Origin: Candidatus Thiothrix anitrata
Lineage (GTDB): Bacteria > Pseudomonadota > Gammaproteobacteria > Thiotrichales > Thiotrichaceae
DNA: 64,000 nucleotides
Direction: 5' to 3'
Assembly: GCF_017901155.1 (NCBI RefSeq)
Contig: NZ_CP072800.1
Span: 1,515,283-1,579,282, forward strand
Shown: piece after piece, positions 33,007-41,920 of the stretch
Position numbering within the stretch: position 1 is the stretch's first letter
Layout: each line of letters opens with the position of its first letter
The notes under the pieces: generated by a model
What the model was told of the DNA's origin: nothing
The model's database searches: none
The model's input: the letters and a program-made list of their open reading frames with translations, nothing else
Program-made: the position numbers and the translations under genes

Positions 33007-33039
33007 GTGATGTACTCCAAAATTAGGTTAAAGAATCAA

Positions 33040-34461
33040 TTACTTGTGCGAAACGTCAAGTTTGTCAACGGTGTCGAACTCGAACTTGATTTCTTTCCAT
33101 GTTTCCATAGCGATCTTCAGTTCAGGGCTGGACTTCGCGGCATTAACCAGGATGTCTTTACCTTCTTTCTCAATTTCGCGACCCATGTTACGTGCTTCAA
33201 CGCACGCTTCAACCGCGACACGGTTAGCAGCAGCGCCCGCCGCGTTACCCCACGGGTGACCTAATGTACCGCCACCGAATTGCAGTACGGAATCATCACC
33301 GAAGATGTTAACCAGTGCTGGCATGTGCCATACGTGGATACCACCGGAAGCGACCGGCAATACGCCAGGCATGGAACCCCAGTCTTGGTCGAAGAAAATA
33401 CCGCGTGAACGGTCTTCTTTGATGTAGCTGTCACGCATAATGTCGATCCAGCCCAAGGTTGCTTCGCGGTCGCCTTCCAACTTACCAACAACCGTACCGG
33501 AGTGCAGGTGGTCGCCGCCGGATAGACGCAAAATTTTGGTCAGCACGCGGAAGTGGATACCGTGGTGCGGGTTGCGGTCGAGTACCGCGTGCATCGCACG
33601 GTGGATGTGCAACAACATGCCGTTGTTTTGGCACCATTGCGCCAACTGGGTGTTTGCTGACCAACCGCCAGTGATGTAGTCGTGCATAATGATCGGCGCA
33701 CCGATTTCTTTCGCGTATTCTGCACGGCGCATCATTTCATCAGCCGTCGGTGCAGTCACGTTCAGGTAGTGACCTTTGCGCTCGCCGGTTTCGGCTTCAG
33801 CTTTGTGGATCGCTTCCATTACGAAGTCAAAACGGTGTCTCCAACGCATGAATGGCTGGCTGTTAACGTTTTCATCGTCTTTGGTGAAGTCCAGACCGCC
33901 GCGCAGACCTTCGTAGCACGCACGACCGTAGTTTTTAGCAGACAAACCCAGTTTAGGCTTGATGGTGCAACCCAACATCGGACGACCGTACTTGTTGAGG
34001 ATGTCACGTTCAACCTGAATACCTTGTGGTGGACCGTTACACGTCATGACGTAAGCGATAGGGAAGCGGATGTCTTCCAGACGCAGTGCACGCAAGGCTT
34101 TGAAACCGAATACGTTACCAACCAAAGAGGTCATGACGTTGACGACAGAGCCTTCTTCAAACAGGTCGATTGGGTATGCGACGAATGCGTAGAAGCACGT
34201 GTCATCGCCAGGTACGTCTTCGATAGCGTAAGCGCGGCCTTTGTAGTAGTCCAGATCAGTCAATAGGTCAGTCCAAACGGTAGTCCATGTGCCGGTGGAT
34301 GATTCTGCGGCTACTGCTGCGGCGACTTCTTCACGTGGAACACCTGCCTGTGGTGTAACTTTGAAGCAAGCCAGGATGTCGGTGTCTTTCGGAGTGTAAT
34401 CCGGCATCCAGTAGGTTTCGCGGTATTCTTTGACGCCCGCGCTGTAATTCTTAACTGCCAT
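33040..34461 (-). CDS. cbbL: RuBisCO large subunit, form IA (IAq, non-carboxysomal)
   Basis: Catalytic subunit fixing CO2 onto ribulose bisphosphate, 473 residues. The ATG at 34461 follows a GGAGG at good spacing and gives [18 protein letters not shown], the usual start; a longer frame upstream has no support. Catalytic pieces are intact: [11 protein letters not shown], the carbamylated Lys in [11 protein letters not shown] and loop 6 [11 protein letters not shown]. The neighbours cbbQ and cbbO, and the absence of shell genes, mark it as the free cytosolic enzyme. It is divergent from cbbR across a 162-bp control region. Confidence 0.97.
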   Translation of the reverse strand: MAVKNYSAGVKEYRETYWMPDYTPKDTDILACFKVTPQAGVPREEVAAAVAAESSTGTWTTVWTDLLTDLDYYKGRAYAIEDVPGDDTCFYAFVAYPIDLFEEGSVVNVMTSLVGNVFGFKALRALRLEDIRFPIAYVMTCNGPPQGIQVERDILNKYGRPMLGCTIKPKLGLSAKNYGRACYEGLRGGLDFTKDDENVNSQPFMRWRHRFDFVMEAIHKAEAETGERKGHYLNVTAPTADEMMRRAEYAKEIGAPIIMHDYITGGWSANTQLAQWCQNNGMLLHIHRAMHAVLDRNPHHGIHFRVLTKILRLSGGDHLHSGTVVGKLEGDREATLGWIDIMRDSYIKEDRSRGIFFDQDWGSMPGVLPVASGGIHVWHMPALVNIFGDDSVLQFGGGTLGHPWGNAAGAAANRVAVEACVEARNMGREIEKEGKDILVNAAKSSPELKIAMETWKEIKFEFDTVDKLDVSHK

Positions 34462-34580
34462 GAAGTGTGCCTCCAACGAGGTTATAAGAAAAAAGTAATT
34501 TTGCCTAAACAACAAGCACTGCTTGCTGACGGGGCATAGTATTACAAAAATCATGTATAATTGAAACTCAATAATGATAT

Positions 34581-34611
34581 GCTAAAACATAAGTAAAGAT
34601 GATGTTTTAGC
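34581..34611. promoter_or_regulatory. Candidate CbbR operator
   Basis: A perfect inverted repeat, GCTAAAACAT and ATGTTTTAGC with an 11-base spacer, lies 12 bp before the cbbR start and 120 bp before cbbL. The symmetry and the place between divergent cbbR and cbbL fit a LysR-type recognition site. It would let CbbR limit its own expression and activate cbbL. Direct proof of binding is lacking. Confidence 0.6.
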
Positions 34612-34623
34612 AAGGGTAAACCC

Positions 34624-35541
34624 GTGGCTTATTCACTTAGTCAAATCCGTATTTTTGAAGCTGTTGCCCAGTATGAAAGCTACACCCGTGCGGCAGAAAA
34701 GCTCTACATGACCCAACCCGCCGTTTCCATGCAAATAAAGCAGATGGAAGATGAAAGCGGTTTGGCACTGTTTGAGCGGCAGGGCAAAAAGATGTGCCTT
34801 ACCCCAATTGGCAAGGAAGTGTTGCACTACGCCAGCCGCGTGTTGCAAGCGCACAATGACATGCTGGGCGCAATGGAAGAACTGAAAGGCGCGAAAGGCG
34901 GGCATTTGGTGGTTTCCGTTGCCACTACTGCCAATTATTTCGTGACCCAACTCTTGGCGGAATTTTCTCGCCAACAGCAGGACATCAATATCACACTGGA
35001 TGTCACCAATCGCCACACCTTGTTGGATCAGTTGGAAAATCACGAACCGGATATGGTCATCATGGGTGAGCCGCCCAAAGGTCACGGTTTGCAATCCGAG
35101 CGATTGATGGCAAACCCGCTAGTGGTGATTGCAGCACCGAACCATCCGCTGGTGGGTGTTGAACGCCAGCTTTTGCTGAGTGATGTCTTGGCGGAACGCT
35201 TTATCGTGCGCGAAAAAGGATCAGGGACACGCAGCGCGATTGAGCGTCACCTGCATAAACACAATGCCAGTTGCAAAAATACGCTGGAAATGCGCAGCAA
35301 TGAAACCATCAAACATGCCGTTGAAGCAGGGTTGGGATTGGGAATTGTGTCGTTGCACACGATTCAGCCAGAACTGGATAGTGGACGGCTGGTGATGTTG
35401 CCAGTGGAAAACTTCCCAATTCGTCGCCATTGGCATGTGGTAATGCGCAAGGGCAAACGACTGTCACCAATTGCACGAGAATTCAAACGCTTTGTTATGA
35501 GCGAAGCACCGCGTTTCGTCAGAAACCTAGCGGCAACGTAA
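34624..35541 (+). CDS. cbbR: LysR-type regulator CbbR (copy 1)
   Basis: A 305-residue LysR regulator: winged helix-turn-helix at residues 1-65 (YTRAAEKLYMTQPAVSMQIK) and a periplasmic-binding-protein-like sensor domain (about 90-295). It starts at GTG, right after the candidate operator. Divergence from cbbL is the classic CbbR position. CbbR proteins sense metabolites such as RuBP, PEP or NADPH. The C-terminal half closely matches the third copy at 56224-57138 (GLGLGIVSLHTIQPE in both). Confidence 0.93.
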   Translation: MAYSLSQIRIFEAVAQYESYTRAAEKLYMTQPAVSMQIKQMEDESGLALFERQGKKMCLTPIGKEVLHYASRVLQAHNDMLGAMEELKGAKGGHLVVSVATTANYFVTQLLAEFSRQQQDINITLDVTNRHTLLDQLENHEPDMVIMGEPPKGHGLQSERLMANPLVVIAAPNHPLVGVERQLLLSDVLAERFIVREKGSGTRSAIERHLHKHNASCKNTLEMRSNETIKHAVEAGLGLGIVSLHTIQPELDSGRLVMLPVENFPIRRHWHVVMRKGKRLSPIAREFKRFVMSEAPRFVRNLAAT

Positions 35542-35694
35542 TGACTTTGTGGGGTGTTGTGCTGAGCTTTGTTGTTGATTTTTCCCATTAGTCTTGGTTT
35601 ATCCTACACATTAGGTATGATTTATTCTATTCATCACGGACTTATCGGTGTATTATCGCCCGCTTATATTCTTCCTGACCTAAGCGTGGACTGC

Positions 35695-37161
35695 ATGGAT
35701 CCGCTAATCCTTTTATTGCTATTGCCTGCTGTAGGGGCGGGGGTTGTGGCTTTATTGCCCGATCAACGCCCACACTTGATCCGTCATACGGCGATTGGTG
35801 TCGCAGTCGTGACCCTGCTGTACGCCTTCAGTCTGCTTGCCAATTTTTCGTTTGATAATCCGCAAATTCAATTTTATAGCTATCATGTTTGGAATGAACG
35901 GCTAGGCACATCATTTGCGGTGGGCGTGGATGGTTTGTCATTACCGCTGGTTTTGCTGACCACGGTGCTGGTGCTGATGGCGTTATTGGCTTCGCACATG
36001 ATCAACCACCATGTCAAAGGCTATTACCTGCTGATGTTGCTGTTGGAAGCCGCCACGCTGGGGGTCTTCATGGCGCAGGATTGGGGTTTGTTCTACGTCT
36101 TTTGGGAGCTGGTGCTGATTCCGCTGTTTTTCCTGATTGACCGCTGGGGTGGTAAAAACCGTCAGACGGCTGCCTTGAATTTTGTGTTGTATACGATGGG
36201 TGGCTCGGTCTTCATGTTGTTGGCGTTGCTGGTGCTATTTGATGCCACGCCGTCACACAGTTTCAGTTTTGCAGCAATGGCAGAAGGTGCAAAACACTTA
36301 TCTGCCAATGAACAAGTGCTGATTTTCCTCGGCTTATTGATCGGCTTCGGGGTAAAAATGCCCATTTTCCCCTTACACGGCTGGCTACCGTTGGCGCACG
36401 TGGAAGCCCCTAGTCCGGTGAGTATTTTGCTGTCGGGAATTTTGTTGAAAATGGGGTCGTATGGCTTGTTACGGGCAGTGGGTATTCTGCCAAGTGCTGC
36501 CGTTTTTCTGCAAACGACGCTGTTTGTTATTGGCGTAATCGGCTTGCTGTATGGCGGTTTGCTGGCATGGCGGCAAAGCGATATGAAAAAGATGATTGCC
36601 TATTCCTCGGTCAGTCACATGGGCGTGGTGATGATTGGTATTGCCACCCTGAATGTTCAGGGCATTACCGGCGCGGTTTATCAAATGGTTGCCCACGGTT
36701 TAGTGGCAGGCGCAACCTTCATGCTGATTGGCTTGCTGTATGAGCGCACCCACACCCGCGACATTAACGATTACGGCTCACTGATTAACGTGACCCCACG
36801 TTTTGCCTTCCTGATCATTATGGCATTCGTGGGCGGGGTGGGTTTGCCGAGCACGGCGGGTTTTGTGGCGGAATTGCACGTACTGATCGGCGGTTTCCAG
36901 ACGTGGGGTTGGGCAATTGTGCTGTTGTCGCTGGGGGTGTTGATTACGGCAACTTATAGCATTCGTACTGTGAAACATTTGTATACCGGTCCGGTGCGGC
37001 TGGATATGCAACAAGTGGAAGACTTGCGCCCCTTGGAAATGGTCGCAGCGGGTAGCTTGATTGTCGGCACGATGTTGTTGGGCTTTTACCCCGCACCGCT
37101 GCTGGATATGATGCAAGTGTCGGTGCAACATTTTGTGGCGGCAATAGGGTTGTTGCAGTGA
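35695..37161 (+). CDS. NuoM-like membrane subunit of the DAB operon (first)
   Basis: A membrane protein of 488 residues with about 14 helices, related to complex I subunit NuoM and Mrp antiporters. The ATG at 35695 gives MDPLILLLLLPAVGAG, the normal NuoM start; an earlier ATG would add an untypical leader. The pumping residues are kept: Glu in FYVFWELVLIP (helix 5), Lys in FGVKMPIFPLHGW (helix 7) and Lys in LLKMGSYGLLR (helix 8). It stands at the head of the DAB operon and its stop overlaps dabA. It probably adds ion transport to the carbon pump. It is not part of a nuo operon. Confidence 0.85.
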   Translation: MDPLILLLLLPAVGAGVVALLPDQRPHLIRHTAIGVAVVTLLYAFSLLANFSFDNPQIQFYSYHVWNERLGTSFAVGVDGLSLPLVLLTTVLVLMALLASHMINHHVKGYYLLMLLLEAATLGVFMAQDWGLFYVFWELVLIPLFFLIDRWGGKNRQTAALNFVLYTMGGSVFMLLALLVLFDATPSHSFSFAAMAEGAKHLSANEQVLIFLGLLIGFGVKMPIFPLHGWLPLAHVEAPSPVSILLSGILLKMGSYGLLRAVGILPSAAVFLQTTLFVIGVIGLLYGGLLAWRQSDMKKMIAYSSVSHMGVVMIGIATLNVQGITGAVYQMVAHGLVAGATFMLIGLLYERTHTRDINDYGSLINVTPRFAFLIIMAFVGGVGLPSTAGFVAELHVLIGGFQTWGWAIVLLSLGVLITATYSIRTVKHLYTGPVRLDMQQVEDLRPLEMVAAGSLIVGTMLLGFYPAPLLDMMQVSVQHFVAAIGLLQ

Positions 37162-40100
37162 GTGTGCCCGAACATTCCCAACAGCATTCACACGATTTTC
37201 ACCACCTGCTGGCGCATCTGGAGCACATTTTGCCGGGTCAAGCTCCGCTACGCGACTTTGTGCATCACAACACCCTGCACGGATTGCAGCACCTGCCATT
37301 TCCACAGGCACTTAAAACCGCTCATGAGATAACCGGCACTTACGGTTATTGGCCAGCGGAAAAATTTCGGGAGCAATTTCAGCGGGGACGCATTAATACG
37401 AGTGACTTACGGGCGGTATTGGCAGCGGATGCGGCCCTTGCCAGTGAGGAACGGGTTTTCACCCACAGTACCGGCAATGTGTGTCGAGGGGATATTTACC
37501 AAACGGCGCTAACCTGCCCCATCAAGCCCATTGCCCCCAGCCAGTTTGTGTGGGAAGTAGAAGAAAACAAGGTTCTGGATCGCGATGGCGAGCGCTGGGC
37601 GGCGTGTTTGGCAGCGTTGCAATTGGATCACGCTTTACTGCATTCTGAAGACCTGCTGAATTTCACCCCGCAACGCGCAGCACGGTTGTTTGCCGCGCAG
37701 CTTGAAGATCAGGCAGAAGACATCGGTGCACGGGTAACGCATGAGGCGCATGAGTTGTTGTTACATCTCATCTTGCAAGTGGGTGAAAACTTCACGTTGC
37801 GCGGTTTGTTACAGGCGGTGACAGGTGAGGACATCCTGCACGATATGCGTCCACTGCTGGTGCGTCAGGTCGCTGCTTGGTTGGATCAAGGCATGTCAGC
37901 ATGGCATAACGGTACGGCGGGTGCTAATTTTTTCACGGCTTGGCGCACTGCCAGTCACCATGATTCATTACCGGAGCTGGAAGATTTACCCGACTGGCAG
38001 GAACACCTGTATTCCCTGCCCGATAATGCCGCTGATGCGATTGTCGCGGAATTGCAGCGCATCGGCATTCCGCAAGAGTACTGGGATGGCTATCTGGAAC
38101 GCTTGGCATTGGAACTGCCCGGTTGGTCGGGAATGTTCCTGTGGCGGCATTTCCACCCCGATTACGTCAAAACAGCGGCTGAACACACCGATATGCTCGA
38201 TTACCTCGCGGTACGTTTGAGCATGGAGCACTTGTTCGCACGGCGTTTATGCCGCCGCATCTGGCTGATGGAAGCCAATTTGGGCGATATTCGCGGGCGT
38301 TTCCGCCGCCATCCGGCCGAATTTCTGGTGCGCTATTACACCTTTAACCGCCAGTTGCCGGAATACTTGCTCACCCCGGCACAGCAACTGATGTACCACC
38401 GCCGCCCACGGGTGTACGACGAGCAGCCGTGGGAATTGCTGGCACACCAGATTTGGACGTGGGCGCAAGTTAACGCGGGAAGTGATGAGTTCTCCGCTTA
38501 CAATCACGGCTGGCGTTTGTTTCGCTTAATGCAGCAGTTGCAAGTGGACGCAAGCAGTATCCGCAACCTCACCGCCACGCAAATCCAGACCATTTTCACC
38601 TGTTTGGAAACGCTGGACGACGAACAAAGCGGTTTCCTGTGGTTACAGGCGTATGAACGCCATTACCGCGAGCAAATTTTCAATGCACTGCTCAATAACC
38701 ACGGGCGCGGGATGTGGGAGCAGCGTGAGCAACGCCCGCAAGCACAAGTGGTGTTTTGCATGGATGAGCGCGAGGAAGGCATTCGCCGCCATCTGGAAGA
38801 ATTGAACCCACAAATTGAAACCCTTGGTGCAGCGGCATTTTTCAACCTGCCGATGAACTGGCAAGGGCTGGACGATAACAGTGTCACCAAACTCTGTCCC
38901 GTGCCAGTCACACCCGTGCATTTGGTGCGCGAAATTCCGGCGGATGAGGCTGCCGCATTACGCCATACTCATGCGCGACGCACCCAGTGGCGCAAACGGT
39001 TATTTGCCGGTTTGAATCACGTCACCCGCCACCATCTCTTGCTGGGAACGCTCAGCCAGCTTGCCCTCGCGCCGTTTTCGCTGGGAGTATTGCTGGGTAA
39101 ATCGTACCTGCCCTTAGGGTTCGGGCAATGGGTCAAAAAACTGAGCCGCAAGGTGGATATGCCGATTCCAACCAAGCTGGAATTTATTGCCTTGCAAACG
39201 GATGCGGAACGCTCCAGCCAACACAACCAGATGGGCTTTACCGACACAGAACAGGCAGAAAAAGTCGGTGGTTTCCTGCGCACGATTGGCTTGACGGCGG
39301 GTTTCGCGCCACTGGTGGTGATCATGGGGCATGGCTCAAGCAGCCAAAATAATCCCCATGCGGCGGCTTACGAATGCGGCGCGTGCAGCGGTCGCCATAG
39401 CGGGCCAAACGCGCGGGTCTTTGCGGCAATGGCAAACCGCTCGGAAATCCGTGAGCTATTGGCACAGCAAGGCATTCAAATTCCGGCAGACACGTGGTTT
39501 GTGGGGGCAGAACACGACACCTGCGATGAACACATTCCTTGGTATGACACCGATAAAGTGCCAACAGCTTTACGGGATCAACTCTCCCGTTTGCAAGCAG
39601 CACTGGTTGAGGCTGCCCGCCATTCCGCCCACGAACGTTGCCGCAAGCTGGCATCTGCCCCACGCAAACCCACCTTGGATCAGGCATCACGGCACATTGC
39701 CGGACGGGCATTCGATTACAGCCAAGCCCGCCCGGAACTGGGTCATGCCACCAATGCCAGTGCCTTGATCGGGCGGCGTTCCGCAACCCGTGGCAGTTTC
39801 CTTGATCGGCGTTGCTTCCTGATTTCCTACGACTGCACCCGTGACCCTGACGGCAGGATTTTGGAAAACATCCTGCTGAATGCGGGACCAGTGGGCGCAG
39901 GGATCAACCTCGAATATTACTTTTCCACCGTCAATAACGAACGTTACGGCGCAGGCACGAAAATCACCCACAACCTCACCGGTTTGTTCGGGGTGATGGA
40001 AGGGGTGTTCAGCGATTTACGCACCGGTTTGCCGCAACAGATGATCGAAATCCACGAACCCATGCGCCTGCTGGTGGTGGTGGAGGCAAAAACAGCCGTG

Positions 40101-40352
40101 GTTGGCGAGATTTATGCGCGGCAAGCGCCCTTGCAGGAACTGATCGGTGGCGGCTGGTTGCAGGTGGCAGTGAAAGACCCGGATGCGGCAAGCATTGATT
40201 TGTTTGTGCCGGGGACGGGGTTTGTGCGTTGGGAAGGTAAACGCACCGAGTTGCCCACCGTGCAGCGTTCCGTGGAATGGTATGCGGGGGATTATGGGCA
40301 TTTATCGCCTGCGTTGGTGACGGCGAATACACGTGAGGCGCAATATGCCTAA
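37158..40352 (+). CDS. dabA: DAB inorganic carbon pump subunit DabA (copy 1)
   Basis: DabA (DUF2309) is a peripheral zinc protein with a beta-carbonic-anhydrase-like active site. With DabB it is thought to hydrate CO2 one way, driven by an ion gradient. The 1064 residues exceed the roughly 830 of Halothiobacillus DabA2. The zinc-site pattern is complete: Cys534 and Asp536 in FCMDER, His725 in MGHGSS and Cys740 in YECGACSG. The His-to-Cys spacing of 15 equals that of the characterised protein. It starts at GTG overlapping the NuoM-like stop. Confidence 0.95.
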   Translation: MSVPEHSQQHSHDFHHLLAHLEHILPGQAPLRDFVHHNTLHGLQHLPFPQALKTAHEITGTYGYWPAEKFREQFQRGRINTSDLRAVLAADAALASEERVFTHSTGNVCRGDIYQTALTCPIKPIAPSQFVWEVEENKVLDRDGERWAACLAALQLDHALLHSEDLLNFTPQRAARLFAAQLEDQAEDIGARVTHEAHELLLHLILQVGENFTLRGLLQAVTGEDILHDMRPLLVRQVAAWLDQGMSAWHNGTAGANFFTAWRTASHHDSLPELEDLPDWQEHLYSLPDNAADAIVAELQRIGIPQEYWDGYLERLALELPGWSGMFLWRHFHPDYVKTAAEHTDMLDYLAVRLSMEHLFARRLCRRIWLMEANLGDIRGRFRRHPAEFLVRYYTFNRQLPEYLLTPAQQLMYHRRPRVYDEQPWELLAHQIWTWAQVNAGSDEFSAYNHGWRLFRLMQQLQVDASSIRNLTATQIQTIFTCLETLDDEQSGFLWLQAYERHYREQIFNALLNNHGRGMWEQREQRPQAQVVFCMDEREEGIRRHLEELNPQIETLGAAAFFNLPMNWQGLDDNSVTKLCPVPVTPVHLVREIPADEAAALRHTHARRTQWRKRLFAGLNHVTRHHLLLGTLSQLALAPFSLGVLLGKSYLPLGFGQWVKKLSRKVDMPIPTKLEFIALQTDAERSSQHNQMGFTDTEQAEKVGGFLRTIGLTAGFAPLVVIMGHGSSSQNNPHAAAYECGACSGRHSGPNARVFAAMANRSEIRELLAQQGIQIPADTWFVGAEHDTCDEHIPWYDTDKVPTALRDQLSRLQAALVEAARHSAHERCRKLASAPRKPTLDQASRHIAGRAFDYSQARPELGHATNASALIGRRSATRGSFLDRRCFLISYDCTRDPDGRILENILLNAGPVGAGINLEYYFSTVNNERYGAGTKITHNLTGLFGVMEGVFSDLRTGLPQQMIEIHEPMRLLVVVEAKTAVVGEIYARQAPLQELIGGGWLQVAVKDPDAASIDLFVPGTGFVRWEGKRTELPTVQRSVEWYAGDYGHLSPALVTANTREAQYA

Positions 40353-41907
40353 CGAATTACTCCTATTAATCCCCGGTTTCCCCTTTCTCGCCGCTATCTG
40401 GATTGTCCTCGGCTTCATCTTCGGCTGGAACCGGGGCGAAAAAGGTGAACGTGAAACGGCTTTTGTTGCCGTTACTGCCAACACCCTGAGCCTGCTGATC
40501 ATGTTGGGATTGGCGGTTTACGATTTCACCCACGGCGCACCGGGCTATGTCGCGTTGTTTCCTTGGCTGCAAAGCGGTACGTATCAGGTTTTCTTCAGCC
40601 TAATGCTGGATACCCTAAGCTTAAGTTTCGGGGTGGTAATGGCGACCATCAACCTGCTGGTGGTGCGCTTTGCGGTCAATTACCTGCACCGTGAAGCCGG
40701 TTTCCAGCGGTTTTTCATTGTGATGTCGCTGTTTTCCTGCGCGATGTTGCTGATTGTATTATCAGGCAGTGCCTTGCTGGGCTTTATTGGCTGGGAAATG
40801 GCAGGCATCAGTTCCTACATGCTGATTGCTTACGCATGGCAGCGCGACACCGCGACCGAAGGCGCAACCCGTGCGTTTGTCACTAACCGTTTCGGCGATA
40901 CCGGCTATTTGTTCGGGATGTTCATTGCCTTTACCGCGCTGGGCAGCACCGAGTGGAATGTCTTGCTGCAAGATCATGCTGACAAAAACATTTCCGGCAT
41001 GGTGCTGGGCATTATGACATTGGGCTTCATGCTGGCGGCACTGGTGAAATCCTCGCAGTTTCCGTTCAGTGCGTGGATTACCCGTGCGCTGGAAGGCCCG
41101 ACCCCATCGAGTGCGGTATTTTACGGCGCGGTAATGGTTCATGCCGGTATTTACCTATTGCTGCGCCTTGAACCCTTGATCGAACAAGTGCCGCTGCTGG
41201 GTAATATGCTGCTGCTGATCGGCAGTTTAACCGTGTTGTATGGCTGGTTGGGGGTGCAGGTGCAAACCGACATTAAAAGCTCACTGATCTTTTCCACCCA
41301 ACAGCAAACCGGCTTGATGCTGATTGCTATCGGCTTGGGCTGGTATACCGTCGCCGCGATTCACATGGGGCTGCACGCGATGTGGCGGGCGTATCAGTTC
41401 CTGCATTCGCCGTCTTTTCTGCAACAAACCGGCTGGCAAGCGGCAAAACCTGTCCCTGCGTGGTTACGCAAACAGCATTGGCTGTATACCGCTGCCCTCC
41501 AGCGTTTCTGGTTGGTGCCACTGGAAAACTGGTTGCTGGTGCGCCCGACCGAAGCACTGGCACGCGAGGCGCAAGCCTTCGATTCCCGCGTGATTGACCG
41601 CATGACCGGCACGCCTTCACACAGCAATATGCTAACCACCTTGGCGGAACTGCAAGCCTTCCAGCAAGGCAAGTTGCGGCTGGAAAGCGGCATTGGCAAA
41701 GGCTCAGGTGTACTCGGCAAACTGATGCAGTGGGTCGCCGAACAAATGGAGTGGTTGGAAGACCGGCTTTTGTTGAAAAAAGGTGGCGGCGCACTGGGCG
41801 AACGCTTGCGTCAGTTGGGGGAAAACCTCGATCTGGTGGAGGAATTGCTCTCCCAACCGCGCTACCTGATGGTAGTGATAGCGGCAACCATCGCCGTTAT
41901 TTTGTAG
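40345..41907 (+). CDS. dabB: DAB inorganic carbon pump membrane subunit DabB (copy 1)
   Basis: An integral membrane subunit (520 residues) related to NuoL/MrpA but shorter. It should supply the cation flow that drives DabA. The ATG at 40345 lies inside the last codons of dabA. The ion-path residues are present: Glu in GFIGWEMAGISS, Lys in ALVKSSQFPFSAWI and Lys in QTDIKSSLIFST. The last 150 residues form a soluble helical tail (about 360-500) as in other DabB. It is followed 13 bp later by the second dabA. Confidence 0.93.
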   Translation: MPNELLLLIPGFPFLAAIWIVLGFIFGWNRGEKGERETAFVAVTANTLSLLIMLGLAVYDFTHGAPGYVALFPWLQSGTYQVFFSLMLDTLSLSFGVVMATINLLVVRFAVNYLHREAGFQRFFIVMSLFSCAMLLIVLSGSALLGFIGWEMAGISSYMLIAYAWQRDTATEGATRAFVTNRFGDTGYLFGMFIAFTALGSTEWNVLLQDHADKNISGMVLGIMTLGFMLAALVKSSQFPFSAWITRALEGPTPSSAVFYGAVMVHAGIYLLLRLEPLIEQVPLLGNMLLLIGSLTVLYGWLGVQVQTDIKSSLIFSTQQQTGLMLIAIGLGWYTVAAIHMGLHAMWRAYQFLHSPSFLQQTGWQAAKPVPAWLRKQHWLYTAALQRFWLVPLENWLLVRPTEALAREAQAFDSRVIDRMTGTPSHSNMLTTLAELQAFQQGKLRLESGIGKGSGVLGKLMQWVAEQMEWLEDRLLLKKGGGALGERLRQLGENLDLVEELLSQPRYLMVVIAATIAVIL

Positions 41908-41920
41908 GAAAACACCGATA

